A stretch of 64,000 bases of DNA. Origin: Phlebotomus papatasi (Eukaryota; Arthropoda; Insecta; Diptera; Psychodidae). Numbering within the stretch: the first letter of the stretch is position 1; each line of letters opens with the position of its first letter. A program made the translations under genes and the position numbers. Below the pieces are notes generated by a model. It was not told the origin of the DNA, did not search any database, and was given only the letters and a program-made list of their open reading frames with translations. The stretch spans positions 37,830,712-37,894,711 of the forward strand of contig NC_077224.1 in assembly GCF_024763615.1 (NCBI RefSeq), in the 5' to 3' direction. Below are positions 8,748 through 19,468 of the stretch, one piece after another.

Positions 8748-11445
8748 TCAGGAACCATGTCTAAGTATCATGTTCTGGAATGCCCAGAGCATCTCGAATA
8801 AGATATCTGAATTTTCTCAATTTTTATATCATAATAATATTGATATTGCTCTTGTTTCAGAGACCTGGTGGAGTCCAAAACACTCAGCGACCTTGCAAGG
8901 ATACTCTATTTATAGGAATGATAGAGATTTGAAGATTGGTGGTGGCGTTGCTGCCATTCTTAAAGAAGACATAAGACATAAAGTATTACCTGTGCCTAAC
9001 ACTAAAGTTATAGAGGTACTTGGAATTCAAATTTTTGGGCATAAGATATTTACAATTTATGTTGCATATTTTCCTGGGACTCAGTTGTCTCCTCAGAAAT
9101 TGACAGATTTTAAAAGAGATATTCAATTACTGACCTCGACTCGGGGGGATTATATTATATGCGGAGACTTTAATTCTAAGCATCGCTATTGGAATTGTTT
9201 TCGAGCTAATAACGCTGGTAATATTTTGTACAAGGAGATGATTGACCGGAACTTCTTTATTTTATTTCCATCAACCCCTACCTTTTTTCCTCACCAGGCT
9301 AACAAAAATACTAATTCTACGTTGGATCTATGTCTAACAAATAATCCAGAGCTTGTCCAAAATATTCAAACAGCTCAAGATTTATCATCTGATCACCGTC
9401 CTGTAATATTTCTAAACTCCTACGGACTAAACCCTAATCCAACTACCAGCACTAGCAGCTTCAATTTCGATAAAGCCAATTGGCGTAAATTTCGTAAAAT
9501 TATATGTTCTGAAGTTCAAAAGAAGTTTCCTTCTAAGATTGGTCTTATCTCTACGCAAAATGATATAAACCTTAAAATTAATTCGTTCACTGATATAGTC
9601 CTGTCAGCTTCTAAAGAAACCATTCCTTTTGTTAATAATAGTAAATCATTTCATTCACCCTTGCCGAATCATATTTTAAATTACATTTCTTACAAAAATT
9701 CTTTGCGTGTTCGTTGGCAAAGAACTCGTGATCCTTTACTTAAACAACAATTAAATCAATGGAATTGTTTTATCAAAAATGAAGTTAAAGAACATAGAAA
9801 TAAGCAATGGAACCACCGATTGTTCAAACTTAAAAACAACAGCAAAGATTTCTGGAAAATTACCAAATCTCTTAAGAACCGGAACTCTCAAATTGCGCCA
9901 TTAAAAGTTGACGACACCTGCATTTTAGATGATGCAGATAAAGCCAAAATTTTAGGTAAACAGTTCGCCAGTGCACACAATTTAACATCAAATACCAAAA
10001 CTGATCCTGGTCTCGAAAATATGGTCCAAGCGAATGCTAAAATGATAGATTTTATAAAATCTGATCCATCTGAAATTGACTTACCTACCACCAATGAGCT
10101 CCGTGAACTTATAAAGGAACTTAAACCCAGAAAAGCTCCAGGTCCAGACAATATTTTTCCCAAAATGATCAAAAATCTACCTTTGAATGCCATAAATTTC
10201 CTAACTTCAATTTTTTGTTCCTGCATTTTATTGGGATATTTTCCAGTAGCATGGAAAGAAGCCCGGGTTGTACCTATCCCAAAGCCTGGAAAGGATCTTT
10301 CAAATCCAACTAGTTATAGACCAATCAGTTTGTTAAGTTCTTTAGGTAAACTCTTTGAAAAAGTCTTACTAAATCGCCTAAGGCTAATTCTTGATAGCAA
10401 AGATATTATTCCCAAGGAGCAATTTGGATTTAGGCCCAATCATTCCACTGTTCACCAGTTAACTCGAGTGAAAAATATAATTTCGAAATCTTTCCGAGAT
10501 AAGAAGTCTACAGGAATGTTGTCATTCGATTTGGAAAAGTGTTTCGACACGATATGGCACGAAGGCCTGATCTATAAAATGTCTAAGCTCAAAATTCCTT
10601 TTTATTTAATCAAAATTATCCATTCTTTTCTTATTGATCGTTCTTTTCAAGTTAAAGTTCGAGATTCCCTATCGTCTAAGCAACTGATTCCAGCAGGTGT
10701 TCCTCAAGGGAGTACCCTCAGTCCTACCTTATTCAACATTTTTGTACATGATTTACCATCTATATTCAAAAATTGCCATGTTTCTCTTTTCGCAGATGAT
10801 ACGGCAATTTTATACTCTTCGAAGAATCCAAACAAAATCATAAATTTGCTAACCCTTAATGCTGAGAAATTTGCTGATTATTGCGGCAAGTGGAAACTAA
10901 AGTTAAATGCAGACAAAACGCAGTCAATCTTCTTTACAAAAAGGAAATCTGCCAAATTTAAGCCAGAACGCCCAATAACTTTTCAAAATAAAAATATCCA
11001 ATGGTCCTGTAGTTTAAAATATCTTGGCCTTGTTTTTGATCCAACTTTAACTTGGAAAGAGCATATCCATCATTCCCAGGAAAAAGCGATAAAATGCATC
11101 AAAATTTTTTATCCTTTAATTCATAGAAAATCTAAACTTTCAGAGAAAAATAAAATGCTTGTTCTAACAGCCATTGTCAGAGCATTCCTTTTATATGGTT
11201 GCCCAGTTTGGGGAAATTGTGCTAAGACACACATCTCTAAACTTCAAATTGTACAAAACAAATTTTTGAGGTTAATACTAAATTTACCTATTTTCACTCC
11301 TACACATTGGCTACACGAAATAGCAAAAATCGAAACTATTGATCATCTCGTTGTCAAAATTTCAACGACTTTTCAGGAAAAATGTCACAGTAGTGCGCAC
11401 CCTATTATACAAGATCTTATGGTTATGGACTCCACCTCGTCTTAA
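8740..11445 (+). CDS. LINE ORF2: endonuclease and reverse transcriptase
   Basis: A 901-residue polyprotein, the usual size for Jockey-clade ORF2. The N-terminal apurinic/apyrimidinic-like endonuclease (about 8-225) shows FWNAQS, SETWW, the CGDFNSKH motif (141-148) and the catalytic SDHRP (217-221); it nicks the target. The reverse transcriptase (about 460-780) shows KAPGPD, YRPISLLSSLGKLFEK, FGFRPNHST, FDLEKCFD with catalytic Asp at 597, PQGSTLSPTLFN, the active-site FADD at 684-687 (Phe replaces the more usual Tyr, common in this clade) and LKYLGL. All catalytic residues looked for are present and no stop or frameshift is seen. The ATG at 8740 overlaps the ORF1 stop in the +1 frame, compatible with coupled re-initiation, which is inferred. 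Confidence 0.92.
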   Translation: MTNQEPCLSIMFWNAQSISNKISEFSQFLYHNNIDIALVSETWWSPKHSATLQGYSIYRNDRDLKIGGGVAAILKEDIRHKVLPVPNTKVIEVLGIQIFGHKIFTIYVAYFPGTQLSPQKLTDFKRDIQLLTSTRGDYIICGDFNSKHRYWNCFRANNAGNILYKEMIDRNFFILFPSTPTFFPHQANKNTNSTLDLCLTNNPELVQNIQTAQDLSSDHRPVIFLNSYGLNPNPTTSTSSFNFDKANWRKFRKIICSEVQKKFPSKIGLISTQNDINLKINSFTDIVLSASKETIPFVNNSKSFHSPLPNHILNYISYKNSLRVRWQRTRDPLLKQQLNQWNCFIKNEVKEHRNKQWNHRLFKLKNNSKDFWKITKSLKNRNSQIAPLKVDDTCILDDADKAKILGKQFASAHNLTSNTKTDPGLENMVQANAKMIDFIKSDPSEIDLPTTNELRELIKELKPRKAPGPDNIFPKMIKNLPLNAINFLTSIFCSCILLGYFPVAWKEARVVPIPKPGKDLSNPTSYRPISLLSSLGKLFEKVLLNRLRLILDSKDIIPKEQFGFRPNHSTVHQLTRVKNIISKSFRDKKSTGMLSFDLEKCFDTIWHEGLIYKMSKLKIPFYLIKIIHSFLIDRSFQVKVRDSLSSKQLIPAGVPQGSTLSPTLFNIFVHDLPSIFKNCHVSLFADDTAILYSSKNPNKIINLLTLNAEKFADYCGKWKLKLNADKTQSIFFTKRKSAKFKPERPITFQNKNIQWSCSLKYLGLVFDPTLTWKEHIHHSQEKAIKCIKIFYPLIHRKSKLSEKNKMLVLTAIVRAFLLYGCPVWGNCAKTHISKLQIVQNKFLRLILNLPIFTPTHWLHEIAKIETIDHLVVKISTTFQEKCHSSAHPIIQDLMVMDSTSS

Positions 11446-11669
11446 TTCTTATAAGAATACAATTTATGAAGTTTTTATTCCTAATTTTCTTCTTCACTAT
11501 TTTATAAACCAAACCTTGTAAAATTCATGTTAAAACTTTTGAATATTGTATAAAGTTGAAAAGTGTAGTAACACTGAACACTAATTTTATTGTTAAAAAT
11601 TTTGTAATGTTATCAATATAATTTAGAAATAAATCGTTGTTGAAAAAAAAAAAAAAAAAAAAAAAAAAA
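11446..11669 (+). other. LINE 3' UTR, poly-A signal and A tail
   Basis: A 197-nt untranslated stretch ends in AATAAA (11628-11633) about 10 nt before a pure run of 27 A. The length and purity of the tail support a young insertion, because such tails decay quickly. Confidence 0.8.
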
Positions 11670-11675
11670 TTGGCG

Positions 11676-13137
11676 TCAGAAAATCTCACGTAGGATTTTG
11701 CTTATGCAAATGATATGCAAAGCAATTAATGGTGTTTGAAAAGTGACTGACTTTTTCACCTTAATCATACTCAGATTTGAGGGAAAAGCGATTTGGTCAC
11801 GTGAATGAATTTAACAATCATGTCAATTTTTATTTTCTGCCTGATATCTTCCTAAAATGCTTCAATTTCAGTTGATAAAATTTTCAAATAAAATGATGGA
11901 ATGCTTCTCAGTGCTGTATTAAGGATAGTATTCCAAGTACTTGTCTTGGAGGATTATTTGGTTTATAAATGACGCTATAACATGGTACTTTGTGGGGGAT
12001 GCAACTCGTGAAATACATTAAAAGTTTAAAGATATTCCATGAAAGGATTTCAGTGTTCTTCACATGTGTGACAAATTTTCACGAATTCTTCCATGTGAAG
12101 TGACTTTGTTACACAAGTTCTTCATTTATTATTTTCTGTGTATACTTTTTTTTGGGGGTAGGACAAATGGACAAATTTTCGATTAAAAGTTTCTCTTAAT
12201 TTGCGAGAGGAAAGACTTATTTTATCATTTGCAATCAATCAAGGAAATTAATGCCAAAAAAGACTTTTATCAAATAAATGATTCAACTTTCCCTAATCAA
12301 ATTTCTCCCATCGCCTCATAGGAGCATTTCTCAAGATAGATAGAATTTGTTATCATTTTCTTAGTATCATAAATTTCGGTTGAATAACGCAAACTTTTCC
12401 ATCCTTTCTCATGTTTATTTTTTGCACACAGCCCCATCGAAGTTCTTAAAAATTTAATGGGTGTCACTCGTGGGTGGTTTTACTGTCGATTTTCCACCCA
12501 TCATCCCCAATTTACGATCACACCATGTGTCTTCTCTGGTGGTGGTGTAAAAATAACAATTTGATAAATGAAGATATAAGCAAATAAAGAACTCTTTATT
12601 GCAGCCAATGTGTGAAATTTTCAGCATTGAAGCTTTTCTCATGCAATCTTTGGAAGATCGTTGTAATTTCCATTATCGCTATACCGGAAAATTTTTCCTC
12701 GCGCACTCTGCATCAATTTCTATATACTCCTGGTTTTCCCTTCAGGAATAAGACCAATAATTTTTGGGGCCAGTGGAATATGCCTCTGGGGGAATGGGGT
12801 GTGACATAAAATGATGAAAAGCGGCAGATGTTGGTGCGAATTGGGAGGCTTGGAGTCGCCCACGAGTGAAAATTTTCCTATTTTTCATCATTCACCCATT
12901 TTTCATCTTCAATGGAAAATTCTCTGTGATTTTTTTTGGCCTAGTTCTGGGTAGAAGGTGATTAATATGCAGTCTAAATTGATTGGTGAAATTGCATTGT
13001 GAAATAATGGGCTTAAAGTCAGATAAATTTAGTAACTTCGCCCTCGCAAAATCCACAGGTTTTTACCCACAAATCCCATTGTAAGATTTTCTAAGTACGT
13101 TCCTGTCTTCGGAATTTTTGATACACGCATAATTGTA
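11676..13137. other. Unique stretch, no gene seen
   Basis: AT-rich sequence with a slightly GC-richer patch around 12450-12880 (for example CACTCGTGGGTGGTTTTACT at 12467). No open frame carries a family motif and I see no convincing exon. Confidence 0.45.
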
Positions 13138-13474
13138 CACTGGTAAAAATAAAAGGGTCAAATTGACCCTTTTCCAAAGGATGGATCATATTTGACTCTT
13201 TGAAAGGGTCACCAGGAACCCTTCGAAAGGGTCACGGTTTTGACATCTATTTAATTCCGGAATAAACGAATAAAAAAACAATGAAAAAGTGATCTTTGGT
13301 GTTCGCTCAGATAAGAGAAATATGATATCAGTAATAAGTTTACAATAAAACATGATTATTCGTGATAAATGTGCATACTAAATTTCAAGTGATACAAAAG
13401 TGAACCTTTCAAAGGGTCAAATACGATCCATCCTTTTGAAAAGGGTCAATTTGACCCTTTTATTTTTACCAGTG
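13138..13474. mobile_element. CACTGGTAAAAAT MITE, copy 1 (337 bp)
   Basis: Long inverted ends: CACTGGTAAAAATAAAAGGG with a following TCAAATTGACCCTTTT at the left, mirrored at the right end. The sub-terminal parts (AAAGGATGGATCATATTTGA against TCAAATACGATCCATCCTTT) also pair. TA flanks both sides (13136-13137, 13475-13476). A second copy at 48941-49277 has the same length. Confidence 0.85.
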
Positions 13475-13695
13475 TATGGTGAAAATTCTTTGATACTTTT
13501 ATTGGCAAGGAAGCCCATCCCCTGTTGCGCACGTAAGGGAAAGTGAGGCTATGTCTTACATTTTGTATAATTTTTCACGCACAGATAGAAATATTTCGTA
13601 AAATTGTTTGTAAATGTTCGTAAACACACAAAAAATGTACAGAAAACAAACAAAAATATACGAATACATGTTTGAAAAAGAACAAAAAGAATTTA

Positions 13696-14119
13696 GGGTA
13701 AGTGTGCCAAATTCCGGCCAGCTTGCAATTTCGGCCACCTTTTTTGTTCCTCGAATTTCCATGCATTTTTAGCTTTTACATACTCTAGAGATTATACAAT
13801 GCAAAAGAATAACAAAAAAATTAACTTCGACAAACGAGATGACGTGAAAAGGGCATTGGAAGAATTTCTGAAGGGCAAACTATGAAAATGAAGGTGGCCA
13901 AAATAGGGTACCAAAGCTATGTCTACATTTTTATTCATTTTAAAATATATTAAGAATGATTTTAGAATAAATATAGACGATAAACTCTTTACAAGGCTCC
14001 AAGAAACACTCTTTAACAAGAATGAATAAAAAAAATCAATTTCAATTAAAGATATTACATTTCAAACTTAAGACTTTGGCGCTTGCATGCAGCTATGCCG
14101 AAATTTGGCACACTTACCC
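13696..14119 (+). mobile_element. GGGTAAGTGTGCC MITE, copy 1 (424 bp)
   Basis: Ends GGGTAAGTGTGCCAAATT and AAATTTGGCACACTTACCC, flanked by TA on both sides. Sub-terminal GGCCGGAATTTGGC-like words recur inside. A related copy in the opposite orientation lies at 27166-27598. Confidence 0.8.
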
Positions 14120-14573
14120 TACGAGCATTGTGTAAGTCTCCAGATTGATTGTTTAGTCGATATAAGAAAGTCAACTAAATTTTTAAAAAATCAATCTAAA
14201 CTTTTTACATACATGAGTTTTAGAAATCATGCTTGGATGTCAGGTTATGTTGAATCCAACCCAAGCTCTATCCTTAAAAGACCAATAAAAAATGAAATGG
14301 CAAAAATGGATATTTAATTAAAATTTGGCATTTTTAAATAAATAAACCAGTTTATTTGTTGTTTATCTTTAGATAATTTTAAATCCTTGTTATTTATAAA
14401 AATTCATCTAAATACGCCCTCTTAAAATGTCCTTAGATGACTAAGAGAATTATTTTGCTCAGAGTAAAATTAATATTATGATTTGGTAAATAAATGTTTG
14501 TATTTTATTGATAAATTTTTATGTGAAAAATTAATTTTGTGATCATCACACACAATCTTTATTATCAAATGTA

Positions 14574-15054
14574 GGGGAAAGCGCGTTACTTTCGGATGAT
14601 TTAAGCTTCGAACAATTCATTTTTTTTTTAAAGAGTTACAAATGAATTTGGAACATTATAATATTACATTGAGAAAAATGGGGATGCGGATTTACTTTTT
14701 TTTCCTCATAACTTTAACACTTTTTATGTGTAAAAATATATCAACATTTTTAGTCTTAATTTTACACCTTTTTGAAGGTAAAATTAACATGAAAAAGAGT
14801 AACTTTAATCCCTAATACACCTAAAAAGCATAATAATTTACACCGATTTCGGATCAATATTTCAGGGTAAAATAAACATTTCCGGAATGTTATTTTAACT
14901 TTTTCGGATTTCTCTCAGTGTAGGTATGTTTTAATAGCTAATCCAATGCCCCAAATTCTCAGAAAAGGGCTATGGGTAATATCTGTAAGGAACATAGAGA
15001 ATAAATTGAATTATCTGAAGCTTGAGTCGTCAAAAGGTAGAGCGCTTTATCCCC
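14574..15054. mobile_element. GGGGAAAGCGCG MITE interrupted by a nested MITE
   Basis: Left end GGGGAAAGCGCGTTACTTTC leading to TTAAGCTTCGAACAA; right end CTTGAGTCGTCAAAAGGTAG leading to AGCGCTTTATCCCC. TA flanks both ends (14572-14573, 15055-15056). The CACTGAGAAA element 14667-14920 sits inside, so this element is the older one. Confidence 0.65.
14667..14920. mobile_element. CACTGAGAAA MITE, copy 2 (254 bp, nested)
   Basis: The same length and organisation as the copy at 4138 (left end CATTGAGAAAAA with one substitution, right end TTTCTCTCAGTG), flanked by TA and inserted inside the 14574-15054 element. Confidence 0.8.
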
Positions 15055-15367
15055 TAATGGTTGCAAGTGATACAATAAAGAACGAGGTATGAATATGATG
15101 TGAAAATTATTTAAAAAGTATATGCATAGGCTATTCTTTGTGTTAAATTGACTGATCCATAAAAATTAATAAAAATAGGCCATTGAGGAAACAGTGATTC
15201 CTCAAAAGGATGATGAAGAAGAAAGTAATTAAGCGACAATTTATAAATTCATGAAGCTTGATACAGCAGATAATTCGTAGTCCTTTGTAGTAATTGTTAT
15301 AATTTATGTACAAGTTTAGATAAGTTCTTATAAAGGATAGCAGTTACGATAAAAGTGATAAAAGCAT

Positions 15368-15603
15368 AGAAGAAAGCTACCTTTGGACGACTCAAGCTTC
15401 GGACAAATCAATTTTTTTTCTAAGTTCTTAATGGATTTGGCCCATATGGTTCCTTTCTGGAAGTTTGAGGCAGTAGACTAGTATAATTAATACTAGTATA
15501 TTAAAGTATGATATTATAATGAGAGAAATTTATGAAAAAAAAACATATTGGCAAAAATTATTTTTTCGAAACTTGACTCGTCCGAAGGTAGTGCGTTTTC
15601 CCA
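15368..15603. mobile_element. Relative of the 14574 MITE, left end decayed
   Basis: Contains GGACGACTCAAGCTTCGGAC near the left and ACTTGACTCGTCCGAAGGTA leading to GTGCGTTTTCCC at the right. These are the sub-terminal words of the 14574 element in inverted arrangement. The outermost left bases have diverged. Confidence 0.5.
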
Positions 15604-15977
15604 TATTTTGTAACATTTAAATTGAATGAGTCTGTAATCAGAATGGGATGGCAAAGTGTTCCAGTTTTGCGAAATGCTTGAGTTCCAAACAATTATTGCT
15701 TCGCAACTGTTTGGGGTTCCAAGACCTTTCAAATGGACCCATTACTTGTCCAAATTGGTTGAGAAATACATTCCTTAGAGCAGTTTAATATTCAAAAAAT
15801 CATTCAAGTGTATTTTCGAATCTTCTGCATTCAAAAAAAAACTTAATTTGAGGGGTAACTTTTCGTCTATTCGAAGTTTTCATCTATTTAGCTGTTTGAC
15901 TTCATTGCTGAAATCGTCTGATTCTCAAATATGTGCGATAAAAGATCAAAAATCAGTCAAGAATCGAGGTATTATTA

Positions 15978-16223
15978 CACTGAGAAAAAAGGGGGTGCTA
16001 TTAACATTTTTTCCTCATAACTTTAACACTTTTTAAGTGTAAAAATATATCAACATTTTTTAATGTTAATTTTACATCTTTTTAAGGGTAAAATTAATAT
16101 GAAAAGGGTAACTTTAACACCTAAAAAGCATAATATTTACACCGATTTCGGATCAATACTGCAGGGTAAAATAAACATTTCCGGAATGTTATTTTAACTT
16201 TTTCGGATTTCTCTAACTAAGTG
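15978..16223. mobile_element. CACTGAGAAA MITE, copy 3 (246 bp)
   Basis: CACTGAGAAAAAAGGGGGTG at the left, flanked by TA. The right end reads TTTCTCTAACTAAGTG, that is, the usual TTTCTCTCAGTG disturbed by a small internal insertion. The interior aligns with copies 1 and 2. Confidence 0.75.
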
Positions 16224-16225
16224 TA

Positions 16226-17031
16226 TATTGCTCCCTCTGCAAAGATTAAATCCAATTATTATATATTTCTTGACATTTTTTTCTTCACATACCCTTTATG
16301 TTCAATAAATAAATTCTAAAATTAGAATAGACTCCCTTATAAAATTTATTAATAGCTGCTGTCCTTCCTATTATTCAATGTACTAAAAATTAAATATTTA
16401 TTTATGTAGTAAAATTATATTCCAAGACTTTGATTTTCTTTAAAGAGCAATACTTAATAATGGGAATATCTGAGCAACCCCACTTTCCCTTATATTATTT
16501 TTTATATGACTTTCATTGCCTAGTAAAGATCACATTTATCGTCATAAAATTTCCAAAGAATTGGATGATAGAATGGAGAGAAATGCCAAAAAGAAGGAGG
16601 AAAAGTTTCAGTGTGTGCTGCATTGTATCTACTTTTTTGCTAAACGTACCACCTGAAAATGTGATTTCAAGATATTCAAGGGACTTCCTTTCTTTGCCGC
16701 CTGAAAGCCGTGTGAATGAAAAATTCTTTGAATTCCAGTGTACTTTCAAAGGAGCTTTCCTACTCAAGGAAATTCCTTTCGGTTTGTATGCAAATTCCTC
16801 TGATTTTTTTTTCGCAATTTTCAAGAGTGCGAATTTTACTGAAAAGCTTAAGTTAATAAAATAATTTTTTTCTGGTAATTTAGTGCAATATAGAAAAAAC
16901 GATGGATAGGATATCGATTTGTGCCCTCTTTTGTAGATGCCACGTCAATGCCTGAGGGTGGCTGGGCGTGTTTGACGGCCCTCAGAGATGAATCTCACTC
17001 TCACCTATCTGTCGTGCCGTGAGCAACTCAC
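16226..17031. other. No gene supported
   Basis: A 144-codon plus-strand frame (16430-16864) begins at TTG, overlaps a minus-strand frame of 103 codons and has no motif or splice context; I regard both as chance. A GC-richer patch at 16935-17031 adjoins the exon-like segment that follows. Confidence 0.4.
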
Positions 17032-17100
17032 CTGTATCATCATCCACTTCGTTAGACAATTTTCCACACTCCGGATCTCTCGGGCTTTCCTTCCTTCGGT
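17032..17100 (-). CDS. Exon-like segment with consensus splice donor
   Basis: On the minus strand a GC-richer, hydrophilic frame (RRKESPRDPE, then GKLSNEVDDDTG) ends in a textbook donor, ACAG|GTGAGT, with the last exon base at 17032. The upstream boundary is uncertain: possible acceptors are ...TGAG| (exon from 17100) or ...ATATAG| (from 17104), both with weak pyrimidine tracts. If real, it would be a phase 1-1 internal exon of an unidentified gene on the same strand as sNPF and 16 kb beyond it. I recognise no family, and a chance donor is possible. Confidence 0.2.
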
Positions 17101-17104
17101 CTCA

Positions 17105-17736
17105 CTATATTAAATTTAATACATTTTCATACGCATTTGCGTTTGGGATTCAAGCATCACTTTTAGAGAATACTCTTGAGGAACCTCCTCTTGGAATTCA
17201 GATTGAGCATGAATTCACTCAAGTGCAGTCGAAATTTAGACATTCAGTACCAAATGGCTTCACCATGGGCATTTCCTGGCTCTTAAGTTCTACAAAGACT
17301 GTTGAAGAAATAAGTGGTGAAAAAATACTTTTAAATTTGATACTGTTTAGTGGTCATGAATTAAGGTATTTGGTATATTCTAAAAGAAGATTTAACTTTT
17401 TCTAAGAAAATGAAGACTAGTACATTGTCAGTTACATCGACCGTTGACTTATCTGCGTTTGTTAAGTATCTGAATTTGATGTAGACATGATAAAATCGTC
17501 TTGTATTCATTAAGTGCGGATACAAAATAAATGGAGATGACAACGGTTTTTGCAAGCGACGACATATTGGCAGTCGCGACGCACCATTCATTCACATCGG
17601 AGTTTGATTCTCAAATGGTGTTTTGACTGAAAGGTAAATGGACTCTATTTGCCGAAAATGTCGTTGGTGCTCGAATAATTTAAACTTATTTTTTAACTTA
17701 AAAAAATTAAATAAATAAATAAAAAGTCACTGAAGA
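17105..17736. other. No gene supported
   Basis: A plus-strand frame at 17019-17405 starts at a non-ATG codon and overlaps the minus-strand exon candidate. No motif is seen. Confidence 0.4.
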
Positions 17737-18466
17737 TTAAGGGCAGAATCACATTGACAGTAAAATGCTCACCGTCACCGTCAAAGCCCTCATCGTATTT
17801 CGTTGATTTACGCATTTTCATTGCAATTCTTACGCAAATTTTCCATTACGATATTACCTTGTCTCATACTCGGTGGCACTAGGTGAAAATAGTATAAGAA
17901 AATTGAATAAATGAAGCGAAAATGCGATAAACGGTAAGCAAACAAAAAACTGTAGGATTTTTTTGCTACAGTTTTTCATACAGTTTTTTTGCTCACCGTT
18001 TATCGAATTTTCGTTTTATTTCTTCAATTTTCTTAAACTGTTTTCACCTAGTGCCACCGAGTATGAGATAATGTAACACGGTAATTGAGAATTTGCGTAA
18101 AAATTATAATGAAAATGTGTAAATCAACAAAATACGGTGAAGGCTTTGACGGTGACGGTGAGCATTTTACTGTCAATGTGATTCTGCCCTAACCCTTTAA
18201 CGACGAGACAGTTTTCGCGGATCGGAAATACGCAATAAAAATGAAACCGATAGACAAAAACAATTGAGAATTTAAAAATTCGTCAATTTTGAGCTTAAAA
18301 ATTTACTGTATAGCAAAAAGCTAGACACTTACAAAAAATATCCTAGATTCCTTCAACCTTCTACTTTGCAATTACGTACAAACATAAGGAAAAATAACTT
18401 TAGGTAGTCAGGAAAAATAATTTTCTTTATGGGACACCGGTGTTCCAATCGTCCTTAAAGGGTTAA
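17737..18466 (-). mobile_element. TTAA-CCCTTTAA element, long form, copy 2 (interrupted)
   Basis: The right end reads ACACCGGTGTTCCAATCGTC then CTTAAAGGGTTAA. The left end CCCTTTAACGACGAG at 18193 is separated from its TTAA (17737-17740) by the 449-bp foldback at 17741-18189. The orientation is opposite to the copy at 6291, and the interior is shorter than in other long-form copies. Confidence 0.75.
17741..18189. mobile_element. 449-bp foldback, Tourist/Harbinger-like MITE
   Basis: The whole element is one imperfect palindrome: it begins GGGCAGAATCACATTGACAG, ends with the exact complement CTGTCAATGTGATTCTGCCC, and the arms match nearly to the centre at about 17965. TAA lies directly on both sides (17738-17740 and 18190-18192). 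A 3-bp TAA/TTA duplication and GGGC termini are typical of PIF/Harbinger-derived (Tourist) MITEs. It landed in the TTAA of another transposon. Confidence 0.8.
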
Positions 18467-19468
18467 GAAAATTTATGATATATGGGAAGGCTTTCAGGCT
18501 TCATACACCATCGCTCACACTCTCACTTCGAACACTTCATATTTTTCCCATATTCCTTTAATGAATCTGAATGATTTTTTTCGGGAAATGTGTGACTCAT
18601 GCCTAGTTAAATATTAAAATATATTGCCATAGATAGGTCATAGTATAGTAATGGAACATGGGAAAATGAGTGGCAAAGCGTCCCAGGCATTGTGAAGTGT
18701 TGGAACTCATGATTTAGATGCTAAACCTTAAGGTTTAATACCCGAGGAAAAGAGTAGTGTTCATGACTTCAAGAATTCCGCAAAGTATTTCAAACTCGGC
18801 ATTTTCTTCTTAAGTGTACCGGTTCTTAACCAATTTGAACCGATTTATTTACTCAAAATATCTCCCGAAACACCTTAAGAGTAATATAAGTGAATTTCGG
18901 ATAGAAATTAGTTTCCAGTATGATCCATTCATTGCAGCTTTATAAACTATTATTGGAATTATTTCAGGCTTGACAGGAATTCCAAGACCTTTCCATCGAG
19001 CCCAAACATGACCCCATTCGATTATGAAATACGCTCTCTAGGGTCTTTTAATTTTTGAAAATCGCTGCAAAACAAAGTAGGAGTGATACATGCTGACATT
19101 CGATACATTTAGAACTTTGAATAGGAAAACTTTACCCTTCACGGGGACGAAACGGGTAGTAATAAAATATTTTTATATTTTTACTTTGGGTTTCAAAACT
19201 GATCTTTAAATGTTTTTTTTTCTTGAGCAAAATTCAGCTGTGAATCTTTAGCTTTTGAAACTGATCAAGTTTTCCAAACTATGACTGTGAGTACATTTTG
19301 GCTATGGAAGACATGTCAAACTTTCTATTTTTTATGTCTGTTTTGTCGATTTTGTCTTAGGAACAATTAAAGGGAAGATTCAAGACACACCAAGTATGTA
19401 ATGGCACAATCAAGTTTGATTCGAAATACTCCCTGTTTAAAAGAACTTCAATTGCGAATATTTCTATA
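18467..19468. other. No gene; decayed repeat traces
   Basis: Starts with GGGAAGGCTTTCAGGCTTCA (about 18485), which matches the left end of the MITE at 63780. Words such as GGCAAAGCGTCCCAG and GGAATTCCAAGACCTTTCCA resemble sequence at about 15650-15740, suggesting a shared old repeat. No coding region. Confidence 0.4.

Larger units (their letters stand above)
7323..11669 (+). mobile_element. Full-length Jockey-clade non-LTR retrotransposon
   Basis: A complete LINE on the plus strand: short GC-richer 5' UTR, ORF1 with three CCHC zinc knuckles, ORF2 with apurinic-type endonuclease and reverse transcriptase, short 3' UTR with AATAAA (11628-11633) and a 27-A tail (11643-11669). The 7-mer ATTGGCG lies immediately before the 5' end (7316-7322) and again across and after the A tail (11669-11675), a plausible target-site duplication made by target-primed reverse transcription. 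Domain order, ORF sizes (451 codons from a GTG, and 901) and the small ORF overlap fit the Jockey clade. Both frames are open throughout, suggesting a recent insertion. Confidence 0.9.

Noticed and set aside
16430..16864. 144-codon plus-strand open frame
   Set aside because: Starts at TTG, overlaps a 103-codon frame on the other strand, has no motif and no splice context; expected by chance in this length of DNA.
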